A stretch of 64,000 nucleotides of DNA from Salinibacterium sp. ZJ70 (GCF_011751865.2 NZ_CP061770.1:310001-374000); one strand, 5' to 3'; positions 9,901 to 17,761 are shown, counted from the first letter of the stretch. Program-made: numbers and translations. The notes: generated by a model not told the origin, from the sequence alone.

Positions 9901-10365
9901 TTCGCGACACTGCAGGTGGCGAAGACGGTCGAAGGTGCCTCACTACCCGCAGGAACGACATTCACGGTCGAGTACGTGGCCGGGGTCACGAGCGCGGAGG
10001 CGGAGGTCGTCGCGGGCGGAACGATCGTGCTCGAGGGCGTGCCGGTCGGCGGAAGCGTACGGCTGCGCGAGCCCATCGACGGCCCGGCGAGCGGTGCGGG
10101 CCTCGTCTGGGGGAACCCCGTGTGGCGCCTCGGGGCGACCGTGCTCACGCCAGACGCTGACGGCTGGGTCGAGGTCGTCATCCCGAACCAGGGCGGCACG
10201 GTGAACGTCTCGCTCGCGAATCGCGCGTGGGTGCCGCCCGCGCTGCCCTTCGCGGGTGGGCTCGCGCAAGATGCGATCCTCACCGCGGGTGGGCTCGTGA
10301 TGCTGGTCGCTTTCCTGCTCGGCACCGTGCAGCTGCGCCGACGCGCCCGGGCGCTGGGCTCCTGA
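6904..10365 (+). CDS. LPFAG wall-anchored surface protein, paralogue 2
   Basis: A protein of 1153 residues. The start MNSARSNAR is chosen because a basic region and hydrophobic signal segment follow at once (about residues 18-33); the frame is open further upstream but reads as non-signal sequence. Its plan matches surface protein 1: an exported region with the shared GLGGVYK motif, an SdrD B-like domain from about residue 714 (EIGNRVWYDADLDGIQDPDE), a FSVEKTTTG beta-domain and one DUF5979-like unit rather than seven. It ends with LPFAG (1114-1118), a hydrophobic segment and an RRRAR tail. LPFAG departs from LPXTG at the fourth position, so anchoring by a sortase is likely but not certain. 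It converges with lipoprotein 2, with only 4 bases between stops. Confidence 0.88.
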   Translation: MNSARSNARARPLRRARAFGRALALLAAAGLVGSVFGVTGGSDRASAAPADQVRGLVFIDFDGDGVFDTGNGAQTGIANDAALAGITVTAHRVNGITLTATSTATIIGTGAGAYNYTISGLATNEQVRIEFALPAGYYESFARSGATSTRFVQAGADVHLGVIRPDDYNPGNPFLVTMLQRPGSLDPARTDSATVALRAEPAVVMTPWSVGNNATTTHTDVACTNGTPAGCASYSSRTTLATLGQVGSVYAGAYDSPGRDLYVAATYKRGSDLGPLGLGGVYKINNIVNPTGVETLTVENWLDVAAPPLNINVGTAENRTQRALGAASGRTADRHAFANALRVGIGGMAIDTDRGLLYFVNLFDKKIYAITLDGKALVGSWATPATAGGSTRVPFALALRGDSLFVGYTDTGEAHPFCPAATPGTSRNGGRTGGCSGATQQLQAYAARAPLDATGAPGAFSTVLTIPLGGQYVRGNQMYDWHGQGATHATGNPQALRWNTWADVWEVADQQRSVSFLTSGNWGTKYMHTYPQAFVASLSFHSDGFLTIGMGDRTQIQSGNRQVAAVATPGETTYETITVADTVLAAPNGAGGFTLENNGSAGGRTVTHTTRQPDNEGIGGREFYYDRANLGAQTNHYEASLGATISIGGVQQVATTFMDPLGPIRVTGLSWFDTQTGRPVRGYQHEDDTGDLTLVPSFQKGGGIGGLAAVVSDAPVEIGNRVWYDADLDGIQDPDEPAINGAPVELWRADAVGEPVQLLATTTTSTRNGQAGLYYFVSEDAPPGTPDRVVGLAKEGDYVVVFPKPTLLTTAVDLQWSASTTTAVRSMFTGMTWAQLRRTVADAAADASDVNDSDADPVTGRVPVSVGISGENDHRHDAGWFGMGGFSVEKTTTGPADPDAEYTVRIETAVDFRGSSVLGAGGPATESRVDVITAEVEGGERIAWVEEIPYGTTLTLREDDMPDAAVAFTPNAAAEAHRGRIVITPTAVTGGQLLQVRNAFATLQVAKTVEGASLPAGTTFTVEYVAGVTSAEAEVVAGGTIVLEGVPVGGSVRLREPIDGPASGAGLVWGNPVWRLGATVLTPDADGWVEVVIPNQGGTVNVSLANRAWVPPALPFAGGLAQDAILTAGGLVMLVAFLLGTVQLRRRARALGS

Positions 10366-10369
10366 GGGG

Positions 10370-11119
10370 TCAGCTCCCGGGCAGCTCGAGCTGCGGGATC
10401 TCTGCGGATGGGTCGAGCGCGATCCGCGCCCATTCGCCGGAGATGCGCAGCTCGGCCTGCCGCAGGCGTCCATCCGCTCCGACCCACAGCCGCAGGGGCG
10501 AGGTGTCCGCCGACACGGTCGTTCCGGCGGCGATGGGCTCGTCGCTCGGCGGGGCCGCGAAGACCGTCACCGGCTCGCCGCCGACCTCGTCGTCGCGCAG
10601 CCAGAGCGCGCCCGACTGCTGCAGGAGCAGGGGATTGTCGGGGCGATCGGCGCCAAGACCGAGCAGCACGGTGAGCATCCGGTCGAGGTCCGACGCGGCG
10701 GCGTCGAGGGCACGGCTCTGCCACGCGAGGTCGTCGAGGGCGGGGATGGGCAGCACAGGCAGGCCCTCGCCATCCGGCTCGCTCGCCCGGATGCCCACGG
10801 TGTCGCCCGTCCAGAGCATCGCCTGCGCGGGGAAGTCGCCGGTGACGGCCGCATAGCCGACATGCGCGGCGTGATCGACCCATCCCGTGAGGGTGAGCGC
10901 CGAACCGTCGACGGGCAGCTGCGTCGAGAAGCGCACGCCGCCCTGGTCGAAGTTGAGGAACCGCGTGGTCGCGAGCAGCTCGGCCTCCTGGCTGCTCACG
11001 GGGCGTGCCGTGGCGACAGGCTGCGCTGGCACGTCCACCGTGCAGGCCGTCAGCGCGAGCACGAGCGCCGCGCCAGCGATGCGGAGTGCCGAGCGCGAGA
11101 CCTCAGAAGAGCGTGCCAC
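10370..11119 (-). CDS. Lipoprotein of unknown family, paralogue 2
   Basis: A 249-residue lipoprotein paralogous to the one at 71-811. The GTG start at 11119 is chosen because GAAAGG lies 7 bases upstream and a compact signal peptide follows (lipobox LTAC, Cys26); ATG at 11164 would add 15 basic residues. The start overlaps the end of the peroxidase gene by 17 bases, so it is probably the last gene of the beta-helix/peroxidase operon. The mature domain is unrecognised. Conservation is highest around GYAAVTGDF, GADRPDNPLLL and VFAAPPSD. Confidence 0.85.
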   Translation of the reverse strand: MARSSEVSRSALRIAGAALVLALTACTVDVPAQPVATARPVSSQEAELLATTRFLNFDQGGVRFSTQLPVDGSALTLTGWVDHAAHVGYAAVTGDFPAQAMLWTGDTVGIRASEPDGEGLPVLPIPALDDLAWQSRALDAAASDLDRMLTVLLGLGADRPDNPLLLQQSGALWLRDDEVGGEPVTVFAAPPSDEPIAAGTTVSADTSPLRLWVGADGRLRQAELRISGEWARIALDPSAEIPQLELPGS

Positions 11120-12248
11120 CGAGGGGCCTTTCGGCTGTCGCGCCCGGCAGGATCGCGAACGCACCGGATGCGGAGGGCGTCACGAATCGCATGAGCGCGT
11201 CAGTCTCGTCGAGGCGCAGCTGCGTGCGCACGAAGGTCCGGATGTCGTTCTGGAACGACACGAACAGGTGCCCCTGGTCGGAGTCGGCGAGGTACCCGTA
11301 GCTGCGGCGCAGCATCAGCCCGCTCCCGGTGAACGATGGATGCGCGGCACGCGCATGGGCATCCGAGGGCACCATGAGCCGTCCGTCGGGTGCCTTCGCG
11401 CCGAGGTCGATGTCGTCGTCGCGCAGTCCACCGGAGAGCGGTGCGCCGCTCGACTGCTCGCGACCGATCACGGCGTCGCGAGCCTCGGGTGCGAGGCGGC
11501 GGAATGCGTCGGCGTCGACGCGCAGCCGGCGGAGGACGGCGATGCTGCCGCCCGCGAGCGGGCCCTCGGAGATCCAGACGCTCGCATCCACCTCGGCGCC
11601 GCGCGGCCCGACGATGCCGTCGTGGTACCCGAGCGTGTTTCGCGCGACTCCGTCGACGGGCGCACTCCGGAACCCGTGTTCGCGCCAGCGCACCCGCGGC
11701 TCATCGACGACGTCGAGGAGCGCGGCGAGCGCGGCGTCGAGCACGCTCGGGTCGGAGCTGCCGATGCTCAGCAGCACGTCGCCGCCGCGGCGCTCCTCGG
11801 CGATGCCGTCATCCCCGGCGAACGTGGGCAGATCGACGAGCGCGGCGAGCTCGGGGTGGGCCGTCGCACCGAGGGCATCGGAACCCAGCCCCACGGTCAC
11901 CGTCAGGTCGCCGGGGCCGTCAGGCGTCACATCGGGGAGCCCGTTCGGGGACGCCGTGAGCCGCTCGATGCGCACGCCGACTTCCTTGAGCGTCTGCTGC
12001 AGTCGTGTGCGGTCGACGTCGAGCACGGCGACGAGGCTGTGGCGCTGAGGGAGTTCCGGGCGGTCGATGCCCGCTTGGTGCAGGCCGTGAGCTGAGACCG
12101 CGCTTGCGCCGTCAACGCCAACGGCGGGGGTATGAGCGAGGCGCTGCACGGCGAAGGTGCCGGCAGCCGCCACCCCGGCGACGCCCGCACCGGTGAGGAG
12201 CGCTCGCCGGGTGAGTGCGGCGCCCGCGGCGCGCGTCTCCTCGCTCAC
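11103..12248 (-). CDS. Tat-exported DyP-type (EfeB-like) heme peroxidase
   Basis: A 381-residue protein with a twin-arginine signal (TRRALLTG, Arg14-Arg15) and a hydrophobic stretch to about residue 35, so it is folded in the cytoplasm and exported with its heme. Family marks are the distal GxxDG motif as GYHDG (207-211, catalytic Asp210), a probable proximal heme ligand His298 in HARAAHP, and the late GHLFVSFQND stretch. DyP peroxidases oxidise dyes and phenolics with H2O2, and EfeB members act in iron uptake. No efeU or efeO lies nearby, so an iron role is not supported by context. The start ATGA overlaps the stop of the beta-helix gene by 4 bases, indicating translational coupling. I call the family with confidence but leave the substrate open. 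Confidence 0.85.
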   Translation of the reverse strand: MSEETRAAGAALTRRALLTGAGVAGVAAAGTFAVQRLAHTPAVGVDGASAVSAHGLHQAGIDRPELPQRHSLVAVLDVDRTRLQQTLKEVGVRIERLTASPNGLPDVTPDGPGDLTVTVGLGSDALGATAHPELAALVDLPTFAGDDGIAEERRGGDVLLSIGSSDPSVLDAALAALLDVVDEPRVRWREHGFRSAPVDGVARNTLGYHDGIVGPRGAEVDASVWISEGPLAGGSIAVLRRLRVDADAFRRLAPEARDAVIGREQSSGAPLSGGLRDDDIDLGAKAPDGRLMVPSDAHARAAHPSFTGSGLMLRRSYGYLADSDQGHLFVSFQNDIRTFVRTQLRLDETDALMRFVTPSASGAFAILPGATAERPLGGTLF

Positions 12249-13543
12249 CGCGCACCCGCCCGATCAGCGAGCAGCGAGGCATCCGGCAGCGGAACGGCAG
12301 CGAGGTCGGGCATCGACACCGCCGTGGGGAGTTTCGGGTACGAAGGAGCGCGGACGAGCTGCGGCTGGTCGCGGGGGGCTGCGACCTTCAGGAAGCTGAC
12401 GCCTCGGGGCACCTCGAGCAGGGTGAGGGCATCGGCGGTCGGCTGCGCCGCGCCGTCATCGGCGCATGAGCCCAGCGCGGACGCGAGGTCGGTCGGAAGG
12501 GTGGAGACGACGTCGGCCCAGCAGTTCCCGACAGCGGGGGAGCGCACCGCCGACAGGTTCGCAAGCTGCACGGCACTCTCGCTGGCATTTCCGACGAAGC
12601 GGTTGCCCCGGGCGGCGAGGTCCTCGGTGTGGCGGAGGATCACATCCGCCTGCGGGTTGCCGGCGAGCCGGTTGCGCTCGACGAGGTTGTCCTGGCCGCC
12701 CGCGATCCCGATCCCCGTCGCGAAACCGCCTTCCGCGTGCGCGGGCGCATCGGAGGCCGTGTTGTCGGCGATGAGGTTGCCGACGATCGTGTTGCCGCGC
12801 TGGGGGGCGAACGCCTCCTGGTAGCTCGACAGGAGCGTCATGCCGATGCGGTTGCCGGAGAAGCGGTTGCGTGTCAGCACGACGGAATCGCTCGCGTTGG
12901 CGTTCTCGAACCCGACGGCGTTGCGTTCGGCGACGTTGCCGGTCACGAGGATGTCGCACTGCTCGCACTGGCCCACGTAGATGCCGCTGTCGGCGGATCC
13001 GGAGGCGTACGAGTCGCGGATGACACCGTGCTGGGAGTTGAACGCGTAGATCCCGTAGAGGCCGTTGTTGTGTGCGGTGACGTGATCGACGAGGAACCGC
13101 TGCAGTGGGGGGAATGCGGTGGGGTCCCACGCGTCATAGCTGTCGGAGCCGCGTGCGGCGGGGCCCGATTCGTCGTGCAGGCCGGTGATCAGCACCCCGT
13201 AGAAGGTCGCGCGGCGTGCAGTGAGGTTCTCGATCCGCACCCCGTCGGCGGTCGCGACGATGCCATACGGGCGGATGCCGCCCCCGTCGATGATGGTCGC
13301 ATTGCGGTCCTCGCCGCGGATGGTGACGTCGGCTTTGTCGACGAGCAGCTGCTCCTCGTAGACGCCGGGGGAGATGATGACGATCCCGCCCGGGCGCACG
13401 AGCTCCATCGCTCCCTGCAGGGTCGATGCGTCGGCGGGCACGCGCACCTCATCGAGGAGCTGCGGCGCGGCCGGACCGCACGCGCTGAGGCTGCCGACCG
13501 CGACGACGGCCGCGAGCGCAGCGGAGACGATGTGACGGGACAC
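12245..13543 (-). CDS. Right-handed parallel beta-helix lipoprotein (NosD-like)
   Basis: A 432-residue exported lipoprotein. The GTG start is followed by a short signal peptide with lipobox LSAC (Cys22). The body has regular coils of a pectate-lyase/NosD-like beta-helix: repeated N-G-I/N-x-I patterns such as TFYGVLITG, GLYGIYAFNS, DSGIYVGQC and GIGIAGGQDNLVERN, with a CEQC pair in one coil. Such folds bind or cleave polysaccharide or help load metal; no catalytic set is clear. It is first in a three-gene operon with the DyP peroxidase and lipoprotein 2. The promoter is probably TACACT at 13550-13555, 6 bases before the GTG, implying a leaderless mRNA. Confidence 0.85.
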   Translation of the reverse strand: MSRHIVSAALAAVVAVGSLSACGPAAPQLLDEVRVPADASTLQGAMELVRPGGIVIISPGVYEEQLLVDKADVTIRGEDRNATIIDGGGIRPYGIVATADGVRIENLTARRATFYGVLITGLHDESGPAARGSDSYDAWDPTAFPPLQRFLVDHVTAHNNGLYGIYAFNSQHGVIRDSYASGSADSGIYVGQCEQCDILVTGNVAERNAVGFENANASDSVVLTRNRFSGNRIGMTLLSSYQEAFAPQRGNTIVGNLIADNTASDAPAHAEGGFATGIGIAGGQDNLVERNRLAGNPQADVILRHTEDLAARGNRFVGNASESAVQLANLSAVRSPAVGNCWADVVSTLPTDLASALGSCADDGAAQPTADALTLLEVPRGVSFLKVAAPRDQPQLVRAPSYPKLPTAVSMPDLAAVPLPDASLLADRAGAR

Positions 13544-13549
13544 CGGCTA

Positions 13550-13555
13550 AGTGTA
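13550..13555 (-). promoter_or_regulatory. -10 box for leaderless beta-helix operon
   Basis: On the minus strand TACACT is followed by exactly 6 bases and then the GTG start at 13543. The predicted first transcribed base is the start codon itself. No clear -35 is visible. Confidence 0.55.
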
Positions 13556-13611
13556 CGAGCGCGGGCACGCGGGAGAACGTGGAACCGCGCGTCTGCGACC
13601 CCAAAGGGGGG

Positions 13612-13717
13612 CAGAATTCGGATTTCCCTCATCTCTAGACTCGGCTCGTTGAGCTGACGGCTCCGTCCGCCGGTCTTACCCGCCGGAGCTCACCGCACCA
13701 CCACAACCCGAATTCTG
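13612..13717 (+). promoter_or_regulatory. Pilin upstream region with long-range inverted repeat
   Basis: CAGAATTCGG (13612-13621) and CCGAATTCTG (13708-13717) are perfect 10-base inverted repeats 86 bases apart. Between them lie a likely -10 box TAGACT (13636-13641) and a GC-rich stretch where GCTCCG can pair with CGGAGC. The region sits between the divergent beta-helix operon and the pilin gene. If TAGACT is used, the pilin mRNA has a leader of roughly 185 bases. Confidence 0.45.
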
Positions 13718-13833
13718 GAGACGCGTCGTGAACGCGGATCCGCCACACCCGTGACTCGTGCGCTCTCGCGTGCGCTCTCTTCAGGATCCGGTCGGCGATG
13801 GCCGGCGAACCCGAATCGAAGAGAAAGATGGAC

Positions 13834-15423
13834 ATGACCATCACCCGACGCGCGCGCACGCGTGCCACCACCACCGTCGGAGCAGCGGCGCTCGCCGCAC
13901 TCCTCCTCGGCGCCCTCGTCGCCCCCGCCTCCGCAGCGCCGATCGGTGGAGTCGGCCTGATCGACCCGGCCAAGAATGGCGAGAGCTCGCTCCTCATCAC
14001 CAAGTACGCCACGCACGACGACCAGTCCGGGCTGCCTGCCACCGGAGCGCAGTCGAACGTGCCGGGCACCACGATCGAGGGCGTGCAATTCAGCATCTCG
14101 CCTGTCCTCGATGAGGACGCCCGCGCCCCCCTCGACCTGCTCGATGACGAAGGGTGGGCCGCCGCCGCGGACATCACGACCGCGTGGAGCGCGAGCGCCC
14201 CCCTCGTATTCGCCGGTGACTACGTTCTCGGCGCCGCAATGACCGGCACCACGGACGGCGTTGGTGAGCTGAGCTTCGGCGATCTCGACTTCGGCCTCTA
14301 CCTCGTGCAGGAGCTCTCGCCGTATGCCGCCGGGGTCACGGGCCCGGCACTGCCGTTCCTGGTCACGCTCCCCTATCCGACCGTCGACCTCACCGGCAAC
14401 ACCAACGAGTGGCTCTACGAGGTCTTCGCCTACCCCAAGAACTCGGTCGTCGATGTGACGAAGACCGTCGTCGGCGACGACGCGGCGTTCTCCACCCAGG
14501 CGAGCTACGTCGCCTGGAGCATCGTCGCCGACGTGCCGCTGCTGGCACAGGGCCAGGAGCTCGATGAGTTCCGGCTCGTCGACACCGTCGACCCGGCGAA
14601 GCTGGCGTTCACGACGGTCGGCACCCCGCATGGCGTCGCGGGTGTCTCGGAGTACTCGGTGCAGGTCTTCGCGGCGGAGGGCTCGACGCCGCTCGCGCTC
14701 GACACGGACCACTACACCCTCGTGGCGAACCACACGACGGGCACCCTCGCCCTCACCTTCCTCGCTGACGGCCTCGACTTCCTTCAGGACGAGGCACTGG
14801 GCGGCCGCGTCGAACTCGTCGTCCCGACGCGTGTGCTCACGGCAGGATCGGTCGCGCTCGACAACGAGGTCACGCTCTACGCCAACGAGGCCGAGCTCTC
14901 CGCTGACGCGTCACAGCCCTTCGGAGCGCTCACGATCTTCAAGTACGCCTCCACCACGGGAGCCGTCGCGCCTGCCACAGCTCTCGCGGGTGCAGAATTC
15001 GCGCTCTATCACGACGCCGATGGCGACGGAGTCCTCGACGCCGATGACGATGAGATCGTCGAGATCGCGGGCCTCACGCGGGCCGACTGGACGACTCCGT
15101 CGGACGGGCGGTTCACGGTGGCTGGCATCAAGCCCGGCGACTACCTCCTCGTCGAGGTGCAGGCGCCAGCCGGATACCGCCCGATTGACGCACCCATCGC
15201 GGTGACGGTCGCCGCGGGAACCACGACGGCCGCAGCCGGCTCGACGACCGCCGCGGTCAACTACGTGCCCGTCGCGAACTCGCAGTACGCAGCGTGGGAG
15301 CTTCCCTTCACGGGTGGCAACGGCGTGCTGACGTTCACGCTCATCGGTGCCGGCCTCATGGCTCTCGCGCTCGGTCTGGCCTTGATCGGCCGCCGCCGTC
15401 GCGCGGAGCGCGCCGCGGCCTGA
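13834..15423 (+). CDS. SpaA/SpaH-like LPFTG-anchored pilin subunit
   Basis: A 529-residue exported protein. The ATG at 13834 is chosen because GAAAG lies 6 bases before it; ATG at 13828 is an in-frame alternative. After a signal peptide (cleavage near ASA, about residue 35) come two or three Ig-like CNA-B folds. YPKN at 200-203 fits the pilin motif whose lysine (Lys202) forms the inter-subunit isopeptide bond. DYLLVE near residue 441 matches the E-box that supports intramolecular isopeptide bonds. LPFTG (490-494), a hydrophobic segment and RRRRAERAA form the sorting signal. The class C sortase gene follows directly, the standard pairing for covalent pilus assembly. It could be the shaft pilin; no separate tip or base pilin is obvious unless the two large surface proteins serve. 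Confidence 0.88.
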   Translation: MTITRRARTRATTTVGAAALAALLLGALVAPASAAPIGGVGLIDPAKNGESSLLITKYATHDDQSGLPATGAQSNVPGTTIEGVQFSISPVLDEDARAPLDLLDDEGWAAAADITTAWSASAPLVFAGDYVLGAAMTGTTDGVGELSFGDLDFGLYLVQELSPYAAGVTGPALPFLVTLPYPTVDLTGNTNEWLYEVFAYPKNSVVDVTKTVVGDDAAFSTQASYVAWSIVADVPLLAQGQELDEFRLVDTVDPAKLAFTTVGTPHGVAGVSEYSVQVFAAEGSTPLALDTDHYTLVANHTTGTLALTFLADGLDFLQDEALGGRVELVVPTRVLTAGSVALDNEVTLYANEAELSADASQPFGALTIFKYASTTGAVAPATALAGAEFALYHDADGDGVLDADDDEIVEIAGLTRADWTTPSDGRFTVAGIKPGDYLLVEVQAPAGYRPIDAPIAVTVAAGTTTAAAGSTTAAVNYVPVANSQYAAWELPFTGGNGVLTFTLIGAGLMALALGLALIGRRRRAERAAA

Positions 15424-15439
15424 TCGGCGGACGACACAG

Positions 15440-15467
15440 GGCGGGGGCGGTTTCGGCTGCCCCCGCC
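15440..15467 (+). terminator. Hairpin between pilin and sortase
   Basis: GGCGGGGGC (15440-15448) pairs perfectly with GCCCCCGCC (15459-15467), and T-rich bases follow (TTCGTCTTCC). It starts 17 bases after the pilin stop and ends 17 bases before the sortase start. It probably terminates most transcripts and so lowers sortase expression relative to pilin. Confidence 0.65.
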
Positions 15468-15484
15468 TTCGTCTTCCTCCTCCT

Positions 15485-16441
15485 ATGGACGAAACCACCC
15501 ACCCCACCGGCCGCCGACGCGCTCCCCGAGCTCGATGGCGCATGCCGTGGTTCGCGCTCGCGACAGCAGTCGTGTTCGTGCTCGGCACGCTCGTGCTCCT
15601 GGCGCCGACGATCTCGAACTGGCTGACGCAGCTCGAGCAGGCGTCGCGCATCGACGACGTCACCGAGGCGAGTGTGAGCCTCAGCGAGCAGGCGCGGCTC
15701 GACGCGATCCGCGATGCGAAGCTCTACAACACGACGCTCATCGGCGGGGCGGTCGTCGCAGCGAATGAGCGGCTCCCTCTCGCGGCGGACGACCCGACGA
15801 TCGGCGCGCTCGAGTACGCGGATCTCCTGCGCGCATCCGACGACGGACTCATCGGGCGCGTCAAGATCTCCGTGATCGGCGTCGACCAGCCGATCTACCA
15901 CGGCACCTCGGACGCCGTGCTGGAGATCGGCGTCGGTCACCTCGAGGGCACCTCGCTCCCGGTGGGCGGCGTCGGCACCCGCACGGTGCTCACCGCACAT
16001 CGAGGCCTCGCCACCTCCGAGCTCTTCACCAACCTCGATCGCATCGAGATCGGCGACACCTTCACCCTCGAGGTGTTCGGCGACGTGCTCACCTATCAGG
16101 TGGTGACGACGGAGGTCGTCGACCCGAGCGACTCGCGCGCTCTCTATCCGTCTGCGGATCGTGACCTCGCGACGCTCGTCACCTGCACGCCGCTCGGCAT
16201 CAACAGCCACCGCATCCTCGTCACGGGGGAGCGGGTGCTGCCCACTCCCTCCGCCGACCTCGCGCGGGCGGGCGAAGGTCCGCAGATCCCCGGATTCCCG
16301 TGGTGGATCCTCATCCTCGGATGTCTCGTGATCGCCGCCGGCATCTACGTGTGGCTGGCGGGTTTCCCGCCGCGCCAGCGTCGCCGGACGCGTGCCGACG
16401 AGCCCTCGGAAGCTCCGCAGATCGGCCTCGAAACCCGTTGA
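15485..16441 (+). CDS. Class C sortase
   Basis: A 318-residue membrane enzyme that cleaves LPXTG-type signals and links pilin subunits through lysine. An N-terminal transmembrane segment (about residues 22-44) and a C-terminal one (about 275-293) bracket the catalytic domain, the class C topology. Catalytic residues are His172 (TAHRG), Cys234 (VTCTP) and Arg243 (NSHRILVTG), all present. It lies 61 bases after the pilin gene and is the only sortase in the window. The substrate is probably the adjacent LPFTG pilin; whether it also handles the LPETG and LPFAG proteins to the left is open. Confidence 0.92.
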   Translation: MDETTHPTGRRRAPRARWRMPWFALATAVVFVLGTLVLLAPTISNWLTQLEQASRIDDVTEASVSLSEQARLDAIRDAKLYNTTLIGGAVVAANERLPLAADDPTIGALEYADLLRASDDGLIGRVKISVIGVDQPIYHGTSDAVLEIGVGHLEGTSLPVGGVGTRTVLTAHRGLATSELFTNLDRIEIGDTFTLEVFGDVLTYQVVTTEVVDPSDSRALYPSADRDLATLVTCTPLGINSHRILVTGERVLPTPSADLARAGEGPQIPGFPWWILILGCLVIAAGIYVWLAGFPPRQRRRTRADEPSEAPQIGLETR

Positions 16442-16767
16442 ACAGGCGACGCGCCGAGCGCGACACGCCCGGGTTGCAGCAAATGCGCCCCTGTGGCAGA
16501 CTTACATGGTTCAACACGTCACCTATGTGACTCACTGTCTTGGCAGTGCACAGCCCCTGGTCCACGGATCGGAAGCGGCTGGGCCGCAGGCAGCAGAACA
16601 CACAAAGCTTCAATCGAGTCCCGACTCGCTCCGGGGAAACGTCTGTGCTGTGCACAGGCGCCATCCAGGGCGGGCAGGTGATTGACAGAAGAATAGCGGT
16701 GCGCATCACGAGGTGCGCGGAGGTGCGGGCCAACGGGTTCGCACGGGAACAAGGAAGAGAGCTGACC
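16442..16767 (+). promoter_or_regulatory. Long leader and promoter region of the S10 operon
   Basis: A 326-base gap without a convincing gene. It holds a likely promoter (-35 TTGCAG at 16474-16479, 17-base spacer, -10 CAGACT at 16497-16502) followed by about 260 bases of untranslated leader. S10 operon leaders in other bacteria bind r-proteins for feedback control. I see G/C-rich segments but no recognised RNA family here. AAGGAAGAG before the rpsJ start is the ribosome binding site. Confidence 0.5.
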
Positions 16768-17076
16768 ATGGCGGGACAGAAGATCCGCATCCGGCTGAAG
16801 TCGTACGACCACGCCGGACTCGATGCATCGGCGCGCAAGATCGTCGACACCGTGACCCGTGCGGGCGCGACCGTCGTCGGACCTGTGCCCCTCCCCACGG
16901 AGAAGAACGTGGTCGTCGTGATCCGTTCCCCCCACAAGTACAAGGACAGCCGCGAGCACTTCGAGAAGCGCACCCACAAGCGCCTCATCGACATCGTCGA
17001 CCCGACGCCGAAGGCCGTCGACTCGCTCATGCGTCTCGACCTGCCCGCCGACGTCAACATCGAGATCAAGCTCTGA
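16768..17076 (+). CDS. rpsJ: 30S ribosomal protein S10
   Basis: 102 residues, the normal S10 length, beginning [14 protein letters not shown] after the initiator. S10 sits in the 30S head and also pairs with NusB in antitermination. The start at 16768 has an AAGGAAGAG site upstream; longer in-frame extensions lack one and do not look like S10. It opens the S10 operon. Confidence 0.97.
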   Translation: MAGQKIRIRLKSYDHAGLDASARKIVDTVTRAGATVVGPVPLPTEKNVVVVIRSPHKYKDSREHFEKRTHKRLIDIVDPTPKAVDSLMRLDLPADVNIEIKL

Positions 17077-17108
17077 CCGAGCTGAACCCGGAAGCCAAAA
17101 GGAAACCC

Positions 17109-17759
17109 ATGTCTGCAGTGAAGACGACCAAGGGTCTGCTGGGCACCAAGCTCGGTATGACCCAGGTCTGGGACGAGAACAACAAGCTCGTGCCCGTGAC
17201 CGTGGTCCAGATCACCCCCAACGTCGTGACCCAGGTGCGCACCACCGAGAAGGACGGCTACGAGGCCATCCAGATCGCGTACGGCGCCATCGACCCGCGC
17301 AAGGTCAACAAGCCCTCCGCCGGACACTTCGACAAGGCCGGCGTGACCCCGCGTCGCCACCTCACCGAGATCCGCACCGCTGACGCTGCCGAGTACACGC
17401 TCGGTCAGGAGCTCGCGGTCGACATCTTCGAGGCCGGCCAGTTCGTCGACGTCGTCGGCACGAGCAAGGGCAAGGGCTTCGCCGGTGTCATGAAGCGTCA
17501 CAACTTCAAGGGTGTCTCCGCCTCGCACGGTGCGCACCGCAACCACCGCAAGCCCGGCTCCATCGGCGCCTCCTCGACCCCCAGCCGTGTCTTCAAGGGC
17601 ATGCGCATGGCCGGTCGCATGGGTGGCGAGCGTGTCACCGTTCAGAACCTCAAGGTTCACGCGGTCGACCTCGAGAAGGGCCTCATCCTGGTCAAGGGCG
17701 CCGTTCCCGGTGCTCGCGGCCGCCTCGTCTTCGTCCGCAACGCCGTGAAGGGTGCCTGA
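17109..17759 (+). CDS. rplC: 50S ribosomal protein L3
   Basis: 216 residues. Conserved L3 stretches are present, including [17 protein letters not shown] and [13 protein letters not shown], and the extended loop that reaches the peptidyl transferase centre. The start MSAVKTTKG is preceded by AAAGGA. L3 binds the 3-prime half of 23S rRNA early in 50S assembly. Confidence 0.97.
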   Translation: MSAVKTTKGLLGTKLGMTQVWDENNKLVPVTVVQITPNVVTQVRTTEKDGYEAIQIAYGAIDPRKVNKPSAGHFDKAGVTPRRHLTEIRTADAAEYTLGQELAVDIFEAGQFVDVVGTSKGKGFAGVMKRHNFKGVSASHGAHRNHRKPGSIGASSTPSRVFKGMRMAGRMGGERVTVQNLKVHAVDLEKGLILVKGAVPGARGRLVFVRNAVKGA

Positions 17760-17761
17760 TC

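Noticed and set aside
1-16441. Integrated mobile element carrying the surface genes
   Set aside because: No integrase, transposase, target duplication or tRNA-end repeat is seen, and base composition matches the rest of the window.
16442-16767. Possible small gene or tRNA before rpsJ
   Set aside because: No start with ribosome site plus coding bias, and no cloverleaf arms with a T-psi-C-like loop were found.
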